A stretch of DNA of 55,037 bases from Candidatus Mediterraneibacter merdipullorum (GCA_019117125.1 DXAL01000010.1:1-55037), one strand, 5' to 3'. Counted from the first letter of the stretch, positions 1 through 9,603 are shown. Notes: generated by a model not told the origin, from the sequence alone. Translations and numbers: made by a program.

Positions 1-1
1 A

Positions 2-316
2 CTTTCAACCGAACTGGTGAAGGAGCTGGTAGAGGCACCCGGTCTGGAGGAATTTGAGGCTGCTGTGACAAGAACAAGCTATGCCCGCCACTATAATTTT
101 CATCAGAACCTGACCATTGAACAGATGTATGCGGACTGCCTGCATCATCTGTATACAGTAGACCGCCGGCGCGATCCTTATTCCGTTGCCGCGATCAACA
201 CATACCTCTTCCTTAAAGAGGAAGAAATCAATAAGCTGACGACCGCCATGGAATGTGTACGCTACGGCTTAAGTCCCGGCGAGACGCTGGCATACGTTGG
301 AGGTAAGACCCAATGA
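2..316 (+). CDS. atpC: V-type ATP synthase subunit C, C-terminal part (cut by window edge)
   Basis: The reading frame is open from the window edge and ends at a stop that overlaps the next start by 4 bases. Only about 104 C-terminal residues are visible. They are mostly charged helices, with a YARHYNF stretch and a cysteine-containing 'YADCLHHLY' segment. Subunit C (NtpC, archaeal C/eukaryotic d) is the socket joining the central rotor stalk to the proteolipid ring, on the cytoplasmic face of the membrane. The call rests mainly on position: it lies directly before subunit I in an otherwise canonical V-ATPase operon, and the tail fits the family. The missing 5' part cannot be judged. Confidence 0.8.
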   Translation, partial: LSTELVKELVEAPGLEEFEAAVTRTSYARHYNFHQNLTIEQMYADCLHHLYTVDRRRDPYSVAAINTYLFLKEEEINKLTTAMECVRYGLSPGETLAYVGGKTQ

Positions 317-2250
317 TAGTAAAGATGAAATTTATCAATATATCCGGTCCGCGCAATGACATCGACCGCGTGACAGACCTGTATCTCTCCCGCTATGAGA
401 TACAGCTTGAGTCCGCATTGTCAGAATTAAAGACCGTGGACAACTTAAGACCTTTCGTCGAGCTGAACCCGTACCGCGACACGCTTGCAAAAGCGAACCA
501 GTTCGTCGGGTACCTCCCCAACGCAGAGGATGTAAGCCCCGCGGAAAATCTCGGGCTTGACGATATGTTCGAGCTTGTGCGCAAGGCGAATGAAGATTAT
601 CAGACGCTTCAGGAAAAGAAAGAGAAATTAAAGAAAAAGATTGACGAGCTTCGGGCAAAACAGCAAGTCATCGCTCCCTTCCGTCCTGTGGACTGCGACC
701 TGCACAAAGTCCTGAATTACCGGTATATCACCTATCGGTTCGGGCGCATCGCAGTGGAATTTTACCACAAGATGCAGAAGTATCTCATGGAAGACTTAAA
801 AGCCATCTTTGTCGAGGGCGAGCGGGATGAAAGTTTTGTTTACGGGGCTTATTTTGTTTCCCCGGCAGAGGCGCAGAAGGTAGATGCGGTATTCCGTTCC
901 CTGCATTTTGAGCGCATCGAGCTCAAAGACGAATTTGAAGGGACGCCGGCATACGCCTACCAGTCTCTGGAATCCGAGATTGCCCGCGTCAATCTGGAGA
1001 TCGAGGACCTGGACCGGCAGGCGGGCGAGATGCTCTCAGACCGGGCGCCCCAGCTTATCGCGGCGCGGAACCGTCTGGAAGAGCTTTCCAACAACTTCGA
1101 CGTCCGCAAACTCGCGGCGCGGATGGAGGATAACAAAGAAGACTATTATATCCTGTGCGGCTGGATGGCAGACGATGACGTCGAGAAATTCCTGAAGGAA
1201 GTAGAAGACGACGACAAAGTATTTGTGGTCGTAGAGGATGACCATGACGCATATTTCGGAGAACCGCCCACAAAGCTGGAGAACCCGAAGCTGTTCAAGC
1301 CCTTTGAGATGTTCGTCCAGATGTACGGGCTGCCCGCCCACAATGAGATAGACCCGACCGTGTTCGTCGGCATCACCTACTCGTTCATCTTTGGCGTCAT
1401 GTTCGGAGATGTGGGGCAGGGGCTTCTGCTTCTGATTGGCGGAGCGCTTATCTACCACTTTAAGAGAGCGCCACTTGCGGGCATCATCGCCTCGGCGGGC
1501 GTATTCTCCACCATATTCGGCTTCCTGTTCGGCAGCATCTTCGGCTTCGAGGACGTGCTGCCCGCCCTGTGGATGCGGCCCATCGACAATATGACGACGC
1601 TGCCCTTCCTCGGAAAGCTGAACACGGTATTTATCATCGCGGTGGCATTCGGCATGTTCCTCATCATCGTCGCGATGGTCCTCCACATCATCAACGCCTT
1701 CCGCAGCAAAGATATCGAAGCTGCCTGGTTCGAGCCAAACGGCGTGGCAGGGCTTGTCTTTTACGCGGCGGTCGTTGCAGTCATCGTACTGTTCATGACC
1801 GGGAATCGGGTCCCCGGCGGCATCGTACTGGCTGTCATGTTCGGCGTCCCGCTGCTCCTGATGCTCTTCCGGGAGCCGCTCACAAGAGCGATACAGAAGC
1901 GCGCGGACAAGATGGAGACCGGAAAGGCAATGTTCATTGTGCAGGGATTTTTCGAGATGTTCGAGACGCTGCTGAGCTACTTCTCCAACACCATCTCGTT
2001 TATCCGTATCGGAGCATTTGCCGTCAGCCATGCGGCAATCATGGAAGTCGTCCTGCAGCTTGCAGGTGCGGAGAGCGGTCATCCCAACTGGCTGGGCGTC
2101 ATCTTCGGAAACCTGTTCGTCTGCGGATTCGAGGGACTCATCGTCGGCATCCAGGTCCTTCGTCTGGAATACTACGAAATGTTCAGCCGCTTCTACAAAG
2201 GCAGCGGTCACGCATTTGACCCGTATACAAAGAAGAAAGCGAAAAAATAA
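313..2250 (+). CDS. atpI: V-type ATP synthase subunit I (membrane stator, a-subunit)
   Basis: A 645-aa protein with a long hydrophilic, partly coiled-coil N-terminal half (KEKLKKKIDEL around residue 100) and a polytopic C-terminal half from about residue 350. The membrane half carries the signature 'NTISFIRIGAFAVSHA', whose arginine faces the ring glutamate and makes the ion half-channels. It starts with ATG four bases inside the preceding stop, typical of translational coupling. The subunit anchors the peripheral stalks and forms the ion path with subunit K. The length is normal for the family and the reading frame is intact. Confidence 0.97.
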   Translation: MIVKMKFINISGPRNDIDRVTDLYLSRYEIQLESALSELKTVDNLRPFVELNPYRDTLAKANQFVGYLPNAEDVSPAENLGLDDMFELVRKANEDYQTLQEKKEKLKKKIDELRAKQQVIAPFRPVDCDLHKVLNYRYITYRFGRIAVEFYHKMQKYLMEDLKAIFVEGERDESFVYGAYFVSPAEAQKVDAVFRSLHFERIELKDEFEGTPAYAYQSLESEIARVNLEIEDLDRQAGEMLSDRAPQLIAARNRLEELSNNFDVRKLAARMEDNKEDYYILCGWMADDDVEKFLKEVEDDDKVFVVVEDDHDAYFGEPPTKLENPKLFKPFEMFVQMYGLPAHNEIDPTVFVGITYSFIFGVMFGDVGQGLLLLIGGALIYHFKRAPLAGIIASAGVFSTIFGFLFGSIFGFEDVLPALWMRPIDNMTTLPFLGKLNTVFIIAVAFGMFLIIVAMVLHIINAFRSKDIEAAWFEPNGVAGLVFYAAVVAVIVLFMTGNRVPGGIVLAVMFGVPLLLMLFREPLTRAIQKRADKMETGKAMFIVQGFFEMFETLLSYFSNTISFIRIGAFAVSHAAIMEVVLQLAGAESGHPNWLGVIFGNLFVCGFEGLIVGIQVLRLEYYEMFSRFYKGSGHAFDPYTKKKAKK

Positions 2251-2291
2251 ACCACAACATATCACAATAAGAAAATCAGGAGGATTCAACC

Positions 2292-2726
2292 ATGAATTTA
2301 GCAACAAAAATCATCTTTATCATTGCTCTGATCGTGAGCATCATCGTTCCTTTCGGCTATTACCTGCTGGGAGAGAAATCCAGAAAACGCTATAAACGCG
2401 CCATCGGGACCAATGCCTTCTTCTTCTTCGGAGCGCTCGCCGTGGCTTCCATCATGCTCCTTGCCGGACCTGACGTGCAGGCTGCTGAGGCAGTAACGGC
2501 AGACAGCGGCTTCGCTACCGGTCTCGGATATCTGGCGGCTGCACTCGTTACCGGTCTCTCCTGCATCGGCGGCGGCATCGCCGTTGCAAGCGCCGCAAGC
2601 GCGGCTCTGGGCGCCATCAGCGAGGACTCCAGCGTACTCGGTAAGTCCCTCATCTTCGTCGGTCTTGCCGAAGGCGTCTGCCTCTACGGACTCATCATCT
2701 CCTTCATGATACTCGGAAACTTGTAA
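2292..2726 (+). CDS. atpK: V-type ATP synthase subunit K (proteolipid ring), N-terminally extended
   Basis: A 144-aa, very hydrophobic protein behind a good AGGAGG site. Residues 74-143 form a classic c-type hairpin: a glycine/alanine-rich first helix (IGGGIAVASAASAALGA), a polar loop (SEDSS), and a second helix with the single ion-binding glutamate E127 in 'GLAEGVCLYGL'. In front of this hairpin are two extra hydrophobic stretches (about 6-26 and 41-58) ending in 'PDVQAAEA', which resembles a signal-peptidase site. Either the protein has four helices with one glutamate, like Enterococcus NtpK, or the first part is removed. Whether Na+ or H+ is carried cannot be read with certainty. Confidence 0.94.
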   Translation: MNLATKIIFIIALIVSIIVPFGYYLLGEKSRKRYKRAIGTNAFFFFGALAVASIMLLAGPDVQAAEAVTADSGFATGLGYLAAALVTGLSCIGGGIAVASAASAALGAISEDSSVLGKSLIFVGLAEGVCLYGLIISFMILGNL

Positions 2727-2740
2727 CACCAGTCCACAGG

Positions 2741-2911
2741 GCGGGAATTTACTGAATGACTGCGCAGGGTGCTTGCACACTAGCGCATGGCAGACAGTAA
2801 ATTCGCATGGGGCGGACGCCCCACATGAATCATCTGCGTGAGCAGATGATGAATGACCGCCCGGAAACTGTACACGCGGGAATTTACTGGATGACCGCCC
2901 GGAAACTGTAC
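2741..2911 (+). repeat. Structured repeat element inside the V-ATPase operon (K-F gap)
   Basis: The 220-base gap between subunits K and F holds no gene but much structure. GCGGGAATTTACTG occurs at 2741 and 2876, and its near inverse CAGTAAATT at 2795-2803. TGACCGCCCGGAAACTGTAC occurs at 2854 and 2892. Perfect hairpins lie at 2809-2822 (GGGGCG/CGCCCC) and 2831-2848 (CATCTGC/GCAGATG), and a nested TGCGC...GCGCA/GTGC..GCAC fold at 2761-2787. The mix of inverted and direct copies resembles a small non-coding mobile or REP-like element. It may also act as an mRNA processing or stabilising structure. Confidence 0.6.
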
Positions 2912-2946
2912 ATTTTCCATCCGAACACGCAGAAAGAGGTCTTATC

Positions 2947-3255
2947 ATGAAGATGTATCTCATAAGCGACAACGTCGACACTTACACCGGCATGCGTCTT
3001 GCAGGCGTGGACGGCGTGGTCGTACACGAGCGCGATGAACTCCGGAAAGCCCTGGAGGACGTGCTCGCCGATAAAACCGTGGGAATCGTGCTCCTGACAG
3101 AGAAGTTCGGGCGCGAATTCCCGGACATCATCGACACCTTCCGTCTGGAACGGAAGATGCCGCTCCTTGTCGAAATCCCTGACCGCCACGGTACAGGGCG
3201 CAAGAAAGATTTTATCACTTCATACATTACCGAGGCGATCGGATTAAAATTATAA
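2947..3255 (+). CDS. atpF: V-type ATP synthase subunit F (central stalk)
   Basis: A 102-aa protein beginning MKMYLISDNVDTYTGMRLAGVDG, the usual opening of subunit F (called NtpG in Enterococcus). It has the alternating beta-alpha layout and the conserved 'VGIVLLTEKFGREFPDII' and 'PLLVEIPDRHG' stretches. Subunit F sits with subunit D in the rotating axle and modulates ATPase activity. It follows an AGAAAGAGG ribosome-binding site. The length is normal (about 100 aa). Confidence 0.93.
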   Translation: MKMYLISDNVDTYTGMRLAGVDGVVVHERDELRKALEDVLADKTVGIVLLTEKFGREFPDIIDTFRLERKMPLLVEIPDRHGTGRKKDFITSYITEAIGLKL

Positions 3256-3269
3256 AGGAGGGAACCCTC

Positions 3270-3857
3270 TTGACTCTGGAAGAAAAACTCTCACAGATGC
3301 AGTCTGCTTCCATGGAGCAGGCGCGTGCGGAAGGCAACGCCATCATCGACGCCCACCGCGAGGCGCTGGAAAAAGTGTTTGAAGACCATAAAGCCGAGGC
3401 GCTGCGCCAGGCTGAAACACGCATCAAGGCGGAGACGACCAATGCCAGGCTGTCCCTGAACCAGGCTGCGGCCAAATCCCAGCTGGAAATCAAGCGCCGC
3501 CAGGGCAAAGTCCAGCAGGAGCTCAAGGATAAGATATTTGAAGAGGCAGACAGCCTCATACAGGATTATATGCAGACAGAAGCTTACACCGAATTCCTCA
3601 TCCGCTGCATCCGGCAGGCGGCTGATTTTGCCGGTTCTGACCCTGTCATCATCTATATCAATCCTTCGGACGGAGAAAAACGCTCTGCCCTGGAGGAGGC
3701 GACCGGCGCGCAGCTCACCGTGAGCGCCGAGGATTTCACAGGCGGCGTGCGCGCAGTCATCCGCTCCCGCAACATCCTCATCGACAACTCATTCAAGACA
3801 CAGCTGCGCAATGAATACGACAAATTTATGTTTGCAGGAGGTGACGGCAATGCTTAA
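3270..3857 (+). CDS. atpE: V-type ATP synthase subunit E (peripheral stalk)
   Basis: A 195-aa protein that starts with TTG, chosen because AAAGGAGGG lies about 8 bases upstream. The N-terminal half is a long charged alpha helix (EEKLSQMQSASMEQARAEGN...), the C-terminal half a small globular domain, as expected for the E subunit that pairs with G/H in the peripheral stalk. The helix right arm contacts the A3B3 head. The end overlaps the start of subunit A by 8 bases. No separate G/H partner is visible; it may lie upstream of the window. Confidence 0.92.
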   Translation: MTLEEKLSQMQSASMEQARAEGNAIIDAHREALEKVFEDHKAEALRQAETRIKAETTNARLSLNQAAAKSQLEIKRRQGKVQQELKDKIFEEADSLIQDYMQTEAYTEFLIRCIRQAADFAGSDPVIIYINPSDGEKRSALEEATGAQLTVSAEDFTGGVRAVIRSRNILIDNSFKTQLRNEYDKFMFAGGDGNA

Positions 3858-5619
3858 GACCGGAACCATCTACGGGATTAACGGTCCCGTCATCTACTTA
3901 AAAGGAAATACCGGTTTCCGCATGTCCGAGATGGTCTATGTGGGAGCACAGAAGCTGGTCGGCGAAGTTATTGCCCTGGACAAGGACCTTACGACAATTC
4001 AGGTCTACGAGGAGACGACGGGGCTGCGTCCCGGCGAAGAAGTCGTGGCAAGCGGCAGCGCTGTCTCCGTCACACTTGCCCCCGGCATCCTCAACAACAT
4101 CTTTGACGGCATCGAGCGCCCGCTGGAGCGCATCGCCGATTCCTCCGGCGGTGCATTCATTACCCGGGGCGTCAGCGTTGACTCCCTGGACCGTCAGAAG
4201 AAGTGGCAGGCGCATCTCACAGTAACAGCAGGACAGTATCTCCACGGAGGAGATATCATCGCCGAAGTGCCGGAGACCCATGCCATCGTACACAAATGCA
4301 TGGTTCCACCGGACGTGGAGGGTACGGTGACAAATGTGGCGCCTGACGGAGCGTACACCATCGACGAGACACTTGTCACGCTGGAACTGCCCGACGGAAG
4401 TACAAGGGAACTGACGATGACCCAGCACTGGCCCATCCGCGTGCCGCGCCCGACCCATCACCGCTTCCCCGCTGCTGTCCCGCTCATCACCGGACAGCGC
4501 ATCATCGACACCATGTTTCCCATCGCCAAGGGCGGCACTGCTGCCATCCCAGGCGGATTCGGGACGGGGAAGACGATGACCCAGCACCAGATTGCAAAAT
4601 GGGCGGATGCAGACATCATCATCTACATCGGCTGCGGAGAACGCGGCAACGAAATGACCCAGGTTCTGGAAGAGTTCGGGGAACTCAAAGACCCCAGGAC
4701 CGGCAATCCTCTGATGGACCGTACCACGCTCATAGCCAATACATCGAACATGCCGGTGGCAGCCCGTGAGGCGAGCATCTACACCGGACTTACACTGGCG
4801 GAATATTACCGCGACATGGGCTACGATGTTGCCATCATGGCTGACTCCACATCCAGATGGGCAGAGGCACTCCGTGAGCTCTCCGGACGTCTGGAAGAGA
4901 TGCCCGCCGAGGAGGGCTTCCCCGCATACCTGGCATCCCGGCTGTCCGCCTTCTATGAGCGCGCGGGCATGATGCACAACTTAAACGGCACGGACGGTTC
5001 GGTCACCATCATCGGTGCAGTCTCCCCCCAGGGCGGCGACTTCTCCGAGCCTGTGACACAGAATACCAAGCGTTTTGTGCGCTGTTTCTGGGGACTGGAC
5101 AAGAGTCTGGCGTACTCCCGGCATTTCCCGGCTATCCACTGGCTCACCAGCTACAGCGAATACCTGAACGACTTAAGCCACTGGTACCAGGACAATGTAT
5201 CGGCAAAATTTGTGGACTACCGCAACCGCCTGATGGCGCTTTTGAACCAGGAGAGCAGCCTGCTGGAGATTGTCAAGCTCATCGGGAGCGACGTGCTGCC
5301 GGACGACCAGAAGCTCGTCCTGGAGATTGCACGTGTGATACGGCTTGGCTTCCTGCAGCAGAATGCATTCCACAAAGACGACACCTGCGTCTCCATGGAG
5401 AAACAGTTCCTCATGATGGACACCATCCTGTATCTGTATAAACAGGCACGCACACTCGTCACCATGGGACACCCCATGTCCGTACTGAAATCGGAAAACA
5501 TCTTTGACCGCGTCATCGCCATCAAATACGATGTACCCAATGACCGGCCGGAAATGTTCGCCCAGTACCGCCGCGATATCGACGCATTCTATCAGCGGGT
5601 GCTGGAGAAAAACGCATAA
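3850..5619 (+). CDS. atpA: V-type ATP synthase catalytic subunit A
   Basis: A 589-aa catalytic subunit. ATG 3850 is chosen over an in-frame upstream ATG at 3811 because GGAGGTGA precedes it and [14 protein letters not shown] is the canonical opening. The P-loop GGFGTGKT is at residues 235-242, followed by the '[11 protein letters not shown]' segment with the catalytic glutamate and '[14 protein letters not shown]'. The non-homologous insert (about 110-190) that distinguishes A from F-type beta is present. Three copies alternate with subunit B in the cytoplasmic head and hydrolyse or make ATP. No damage is seen. Confidence 0.98.
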   Translation: MLKTGTIYGINGPVIYLKGNTGFRMSEMVYVGAQKLVGEVIALDKDLTTIQVYEETTGLRPGEEVVASGSAVSVTLAPGILNNIFDGIERPLERIADSSGGAFITRGVSVDSLDRQKKWQAHLTVTAGQYLHGGDIIAEVPETHAIVHKCMVPPDVEGTVTNVAPDGAYTIDETLVTLELPDGSTRELTMTQHWPIRVPRPTHHRFPAAVPLITGQRIIDTMFPIAKGGTAAIPGGFGTGKTMTQHQIAKWADADIIIYIGCGERGNEMTQVLEEFGELKDPRTGNPLMDRTTLIANTSNMPVAAREASIYTGLTLAEYYRDMGYDVAIMADSTSRWAEALRELSGRLEEMPAEEGFPAYLASRLSAFYERAGMMHNLNGTDGSVTIIGAVSPQGGDFSEPVTQNTKRFVRCFWGLDKSLAYSRHFPAIHWLTSYSEYLNDLSHWYQDNVSAKFVDYRNRLMALLNQESSLLEIVKLIGSDVLPDDQKLVLEIARVIRLGFLQQNAFHKDDTCVSMEKQFLMMDTILYLYKQARTLVTMGHPMSVLKSENIFDRVIAIKYDVPNDRPEMFAQYRRDIDAFYQRVLEKNA

Positions 5620-5634
5620 GGAGGAGCGGAAATC

Positions 5635-7020
5635 ATGTCAATCGAATATTTAGGCTTGAGCAGCATCAACGGACCTCTGATCGCTCTGGAAGGGATACAG
5701 GACGCATTCTTCGATGAAATCGTGGAGTTCGTCGTAGACGGCACGGAACACAAGATCGGACGCATCGTGGAGATATATGAGGATAAGGCAGTCATCCAGG
5801 TGTTTGAAGGTTCCGAAAATATGTCCCTGAAAAACACCCATACCAAACTCACCGGACATCCGATGGAGATCGCGCTCTCACCGGATATGCTGGGACGCAC
5901 GTTCAACGGCATCGGACAGCCCATCGATGACCTGGGTCCCATCATCTCCACCTTAAAGCGGGACGTGAACGGTCTCCCGCTCAACCCGGTGCGCAGAGAA
6001 TACCCGAGGAACTATATCCACACCGGCATCTCCGCCATCGACGGACTCACGACCCTGATCCGCGGACAGAAGCTGCCCATCTTTTCCGGGAACGGACTTC
6101 CCCATGACCAGCTCGCCGCCCAGATTGTCAAGCAGGCGTCCCTGGGGGAAGGCTCTGACGAGCAGTTCGCCATCGTATTTGCCGCCATGGGCGTCAAGCA
6201 TGATGTAGCGGACTTCTTCCGCAATACATTTGAAGAAAGCGGCGTGGCAGACCATGTGGCGATGTTTTTGAATCTTGCGAACGACCCGGTGGTGGAGCGT
6301 CTCATCACGCCGAAAGTCGCACTCACGGTGGCTGAGTATCTTGCCTTTGAACAGAACATGCATATCCTCGTCATCCTGACGGATATGACGTCCTTTGCAG
6401 AGGCGATGCGCGAGGTCTCCTCTTCCAAGGGCGAGATTCCCAGCCGAAAAGGATATCCGGGATACCTGTACAGCGAACTTGCGACCATCTACGAGCGCGC
6501 GGGCATCGTGCAGGGCGTGGAGGGCTCTGTGACACAGCTTCCCATTCTGACCATGCCCAACGACGATATCACCCATCCCATCCCGGACCTGACCGGCTAT
6601 ATCACGGAAGGGCAAATTGTACTGGACCGCCCGCTGCATGGACAGTCCGTCTATCCGCCCATCAATATCCTGCCCTCCCTGTCGCGTCTGATGAAAGACG
6701 GCATCGGAGAAGGCTACACAAGAGAGGACCATCAGGACCTGGCAAACCAGCTCTTCTCTGCATATGCAAAGGTGGGCGATGCGAGGAACCTGGCGTCCGT
6801 CATCGGCGAGGACGAACTCTCGCCCATTGACAAGAAATATCTGGAATTCGGAAAAGAATTTGAAGAACGGTACATCGGACAGGGCATCAATGAAAACCGC
6901 AGCATGGAAGAAACGCTGAACCTGGGCTGGGAGCTGCTCGGCAGGCTGCCGAAAGAAGAGCTCGACCGCGTCGATACAAAGATACTGGATAAATACTATC
7001 AACCGATGCCCGAAGATTAA
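5635..7020 (+). CDS. atpB: V-type ATP synthase regulatory subunit B
   Basis: A 461-aa protein with the family's beta-barrel N-terminus, a non-catalytic nucleotide-binding core (no GKT P-loop; '[16 protein letters not shown]' instead), and '[45 protein letters not shown]', parts of which are invariant in B subunits. It starts 15 bases after subunit A behind AAGGAGGAGCG. It alternates with A in the catalytic hexamer. The length is normal and the frame intact. Confidence 0.98.
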   Translation: MSIEYLGLSSINGPLIALEGIQDAFFDEIVEFVVDGTEHKIGRIVEIYEDKAVIQVFEGSENMSLKNTHTKLTGHPMEIALSPDMLGRTFNGIGQPIDDLGPIISTLKRDVNGLPLNPVRREYPRNYIHTGISAIDGLTTLIRGQKLPIFSGNGLPHDQLAAQIVKQASLGEGSDEQFAIVFAAMGVKHDVADFFRNTFEESGVADHVAMFLNLANDPVVERLITPKVALTVAEYLAFEQNMHILVILTDMTSFAEAMREVSSSKGEIPSRKGYPGYLYSELATIYERAGIVQGVEGSVTQLPILTMPNDDITHPIPDLTGYITEGQIVLDRPLHGQSVYPPINILPSLSRLMKDGIGEGYTREDHQDLANQLFSAYAKVGDARNLASVIGEDELSPIDKKYLEFGKEFEERYIGQGINENRSMEETLNLGWELLGRLPKEELDRVDTKILDKYYQPMPED

Positions 7021-7064
7021 CTCCCGGATATGTCAGGGGAACGTTTATCAGACGGAGGCAGACG

Positions 7065-7874
7065 ATGTTTGAACAGAAAAAGATGATGATTTTTGATATG
7101 GACGGCACGCTCATCGATTCCATCGGCATCTGGAATCAAACGGATATGGAACTGAGCCGCCGCCTCAGCGCTGCCCCGCAGGATATCCATACAGCCTGTG
7201 ATGCCGGAACGGCACCGGAGTCCGTGGATGCGGAAGCTGCCCTGCTCTGCGGGGACCCGGAAGAAGAAATCCAGAACCGCAGGGACGAGCTGCTGCGCCG
7301 GTTCAGCACTGCGGCGTCCCCTTATCTCGAGTACTGCCGCGTCCTTGGAGAGACGTACGGCTCCAGTCTCACGCCGGAGGAAATCCATACCCTCAGATAT
7401 GACATCGCACAGGATTTTCTGCGAAATGAGATTGATTACAAAGGCGGGGCGGATGCATTTCTCAGAGAACTGAAACACCGCGGCTTCTCTCTTGTCATCG
7501 CCTCGACGACAAGAAAGAAAAACATGGATATCTACCGGGCAGAGAACCGGAATCTCATGGAGAAAGCTCCCATCGACCGCATCTTTGACGCTGTTTACAC
7601 GCGCGAAGACGCCCGGGAGATCAAGCCTCATCCGGAAATCTATCTGCGGGTGCTGGACGACTTCCACATCCCTGCAGAAGACTGCCTTGTCTTTGAAGAT
7701 TCCCTCATCGGCATCGAGGCGGCAAAGGCAGCCGGACTTGATACCGTCGCCGTTTATGACAGATATTCCGACGCCGACCGGGCTGACATTGTGCGGCTGG
7801 CAGACTTTCAGATTGCCGACTACAGGGATGCCCTGCAGCGTCTGAGAGAAGAATGCGGACGCGATAAGCTGTAA
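7065..7874 (+). CDS. HAD-superfamily hydrolase (beta-phosphoglucomutase-like) within the V-ATPase operon
   Basis: A 269-aa HAD phosphatase. Motif I is DMDGTLIDS near residue 7, motif II the threonine/serine of 'VIASTTRKKN', motif III the lysine of 'EIKPHPEIY', motif IV 'CLVFEDSLIGIEAAKAAGL'. The helical cap between motifs I and II places it with the subclass IA enzymes that act on small sugar phosphates or related metabolites. It lies between subunits B and D on the same strand with short gaps, so it is probably co-transcribed with the pump. Its substrate cannot be read. It is not a known V-ATPase subunit and may be a passenger or a damage-control phosphatase. Confidence 0.85.
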   Translation: MFEQKKMMIFDMDGTLIDSIGIWNQTDMELSRRLSAAPQDIHTACDAGTAPESVDAEAALLCGDPEEEIQNRRDELLRRFSTAASPYLEYCRVLGETYGSSLTPEEIHTLRYDIAQDFLRNEIDYKGGADAFLRELKHRGFSLVIASTTRKKNMDIYRAENRNLMEKAPIDRIFDAVYTREDAREIKPHPEIYLRVLDDFHIPAEDCLVFEDSLIGIEAAKAAGLDTVAVYDRYSDADRADIVRLADFQIADYRDALQRLREECGRDKL

Positions 7875-7940
7875 CTGTCTGTCCGGCGGCTGTTCATTTG
7901 ATATGGAACGATTTTACACAAAAGTGGAAGGAGAGGTTAT

Positions 7941-8564
7941 ATGGACCCGCGTACATTCCCGACAAAAGGAAATCTGATGCTGGCGAAAAACTCGCTGGCG
8001 CTTGCGAAACAGGGCTATGACCTGATGGATAAAAAAAGGAACATCCTCATCCGCGAACTGATGGACCTCATCGACGAAGCGCGCACCATACAGGAGGAGA
8101 TTGATACGACATTTACCTCTGCGTACCAGTGTCTCCAGCGGGCAAACATCGAGAACGGCATCAGCAATGTGGAACTCCTCGCGTATACGGTTCCCATCGA
8201 GAACTCCATCACCATCCAGACAAGAAGCATCATGGGCACGGAAATCCCTCATGTGAAATACGTGCCGGACGCCGGAAAACCGACCTACTCATTCAGCACC
8301 ACCCATGAATCCATCGACCAGGCGCGCGAAGCATTCCGCAAGGTCAAAGACCTGACGGTCAAGCTCTCCATGGTAGAAAACGCCGCATACCGCCTGGCAA
8401 GCAATATCAAGAAGACCCAGAAGCGCGCAAACGCGCTCCAGAATATCACTATCCCGATGTACTCTTCCCTCGTGTATACCATCACAAATGCACTGGAAGA
8501 GAAAGAGAGGGAAGAATTCACAAGGCTGAAAGTCATCAAGAGGATGAAGCAGAAAAAAGGCTGA
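7941..8564 (+). CDS. atpD: V-type ATP synthase subunit D (rotor axle)
   Basis: A 207-aa, highly helical protein. The N-terminal 'PTKGNLMLAKNSLALAKQGYDLMDKKRNIL' and C-terminal 'QKRANALQNITIPMY' segments are hallmarks of subunit D. These two long helices form the coiled coil that turns inside the A3B3 head. It is separated from subunit B by the HAD gene but has the same direction and a good AAGGAGAGG site. The operon appears to end here. Confidence 0.96.
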   Translation: MDPRTFPTKGNLMLAKNSLALAKQGYDLMDKKRNILIRELMDLIDEARTIQEEIDTTFTSAYQCLQRANIENGISNVELLAYTVPIENSITIQTRSIMGTEIPHVKYVPDAGKPTYSFSTTHESIDQAREAFRKVKDLTVKLSMVENAAYRLASNIKKTQKRANALQNITIPMYSSLVYTITNALEEKEREEFTRLKVIKRMKQKKG

Positions 8565-8639
8565 AACAAGAGCTCTGCACAGCCATGGACTGCACGGAGC
8601 CGACATTGTAAACAAACGTGCAAATATCGTCCACATCGA

Positions 8640-8686
8640 AAAGAATGGGCGCGGCATACGGGAGATGTCCCATGTATGCCGCGCCT
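8640..8686 (-). terminator. Terminator between convergent atpD and the Rpn-type gene
   Basis: GGCGCGGCATAC (8648-8659) pairs with GTATGCCGCGCC (8674-8685), and the loop adds GGGA/TCCC, giving a very stable stem with a 2-base bulge. On the minus strand it is followed by a short T-rich stretch (CATTCTTTTC), so it fits the minus-strand gene best. It may stop both convergent transcripts. Confidence 0.75.
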
Positions 8687-8694
8687 GGATAGAT

Positions 8695-9603
8695 TTATCT
8701 CAATCTTTTCACTTCTTCCACACTGATATCCAGCAATGCTGCGATTTCTTCCTGACTCATTCCTTTTCCGCTCAGTTTCTCTACAACATCTTTCATCCCC
8801 TGTTCAATTCCCTGCTTGATTCCCTGTTCAATTCCCTGTTTCATCCCCTGCTGTCTTCCCTGCATCAGCGCGCTGCTCATCTGGGAATTATAATCCCGGA
8901 TAGCGCGTTCCCTTGCCTCATATTCATACTTCGCCCTGTCGTCGGCACTGAGTTTTTTCAATTCCTTGAATGCTTCATCGATATATTCGTCTGTTTTCGC
9001 CATGGCAGCAAACTCCTTTCTCGTCTTCCCGCCAAAGAACCGCATCCAGTTGATGAGGTCATCCCCGCTTTTTACATCCGCCGGGAGTTTTTTCAGTTCC
9101 AGTATCTGTATCTCCATGAGGTCTGTGTATCTTTTCCCCGTCTTTTCATCACAGAAACTGATTGTCCGACAGCATTCTTCATCCTCTGGAAAATATACAA
9201 AATCCAGGATGCTGACATGGATGCATTTTTTCAGAGTCCCATATGCTTCTCCCTTTTTGAGCTGTTCGGAAAACATCTTGCTCAGATAGAATAAAACCCT
9301 TGCATCCCAGTATGCGAAATATGCCACCTGCATCTCCATATCAATCTGGCTCCCGTCTTCCAACATCACCCGGACATCTAAAATCCCCAGTTTATCTTCC
9401 GGATATTCCTGTGTCAGTTCTGTCGGGAGCAATACTGTTTCCCGGACAGTTTCCGGTTCTTTCCTGAGGATTGCTGCAACGAACCCCTTCCTGACCTTTG
9501 GATTGTTCATCAACGCCTTGAAGCAGACATCCACGGTGGGAAGCATTATAAAATTATCATTGTCCTGTTTGATACTGTTTTCTCTTCTGTCATCTGACTT
9601 CAT
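8695..9603 (-). CDS. Rpn-family PD-(D/E)XK nuclease / putative transposase-like protein
   Basis: A 302-aa protein. The core 'ILDVRVMLEDGSQIDMEMQ' (D76, E90, Q92) is the PD-(D/E)XK nuclease signature of the Rpn/YhgA family of recombination-promoting nucleases. The opening 'VDVCFKALMNNPKVRKGFVAAIL' is also typical. Residues about 248-272 are tandem QG(M/I)(K/E) repeats (QGMKQGIEQGIKQGIEQG), a low-complexity tail common in this family. A short helical segment follows (MSQEEIAALLDISVEEVKRL), resembling a helix-turn-helix-like end. The gene stands alone between terminators. The family is widespread in gut Firmicutes, and its cellular job is not settled (DNA recombination or phage defence have been suggested). 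Confidence 0.85.
   Translation of the reverse strand: MKSDDRRENSIKQDNDNFIMLPTVDVCFKALMNNPKVRKGFVAAILRKEPETVRETVLLPTELTQEYPEDKLGILDVRVMLEDGSQIDMEMQVAYFAYWDARVLFYLSKMFSEQLKKGEAYGTLKKCIHVSILDFVYFPEDEECCRTISFCDEKTGKRYTDLMEIQILELKKLPADVKSGDDLINWMRFFGGKTRKEFAAMAKTDEYIDEAFKELKKLSADDRAKYEYEARERAIRDYNSQMSSALMQGRQQGMKQGIEQGIKQGIEQGMKDVVEKLSGKGMSQEEIAALLDISVEEVKRLR

Noticed and set aside
1036-2307. A 423-codon minus-strand open frame opposite the subunit I gene
   Set aside because: It is the codon-position shadow of a strongly conserved V-ATPase gene, with His/Asp/Glu-rich composition and no recognisable domain.
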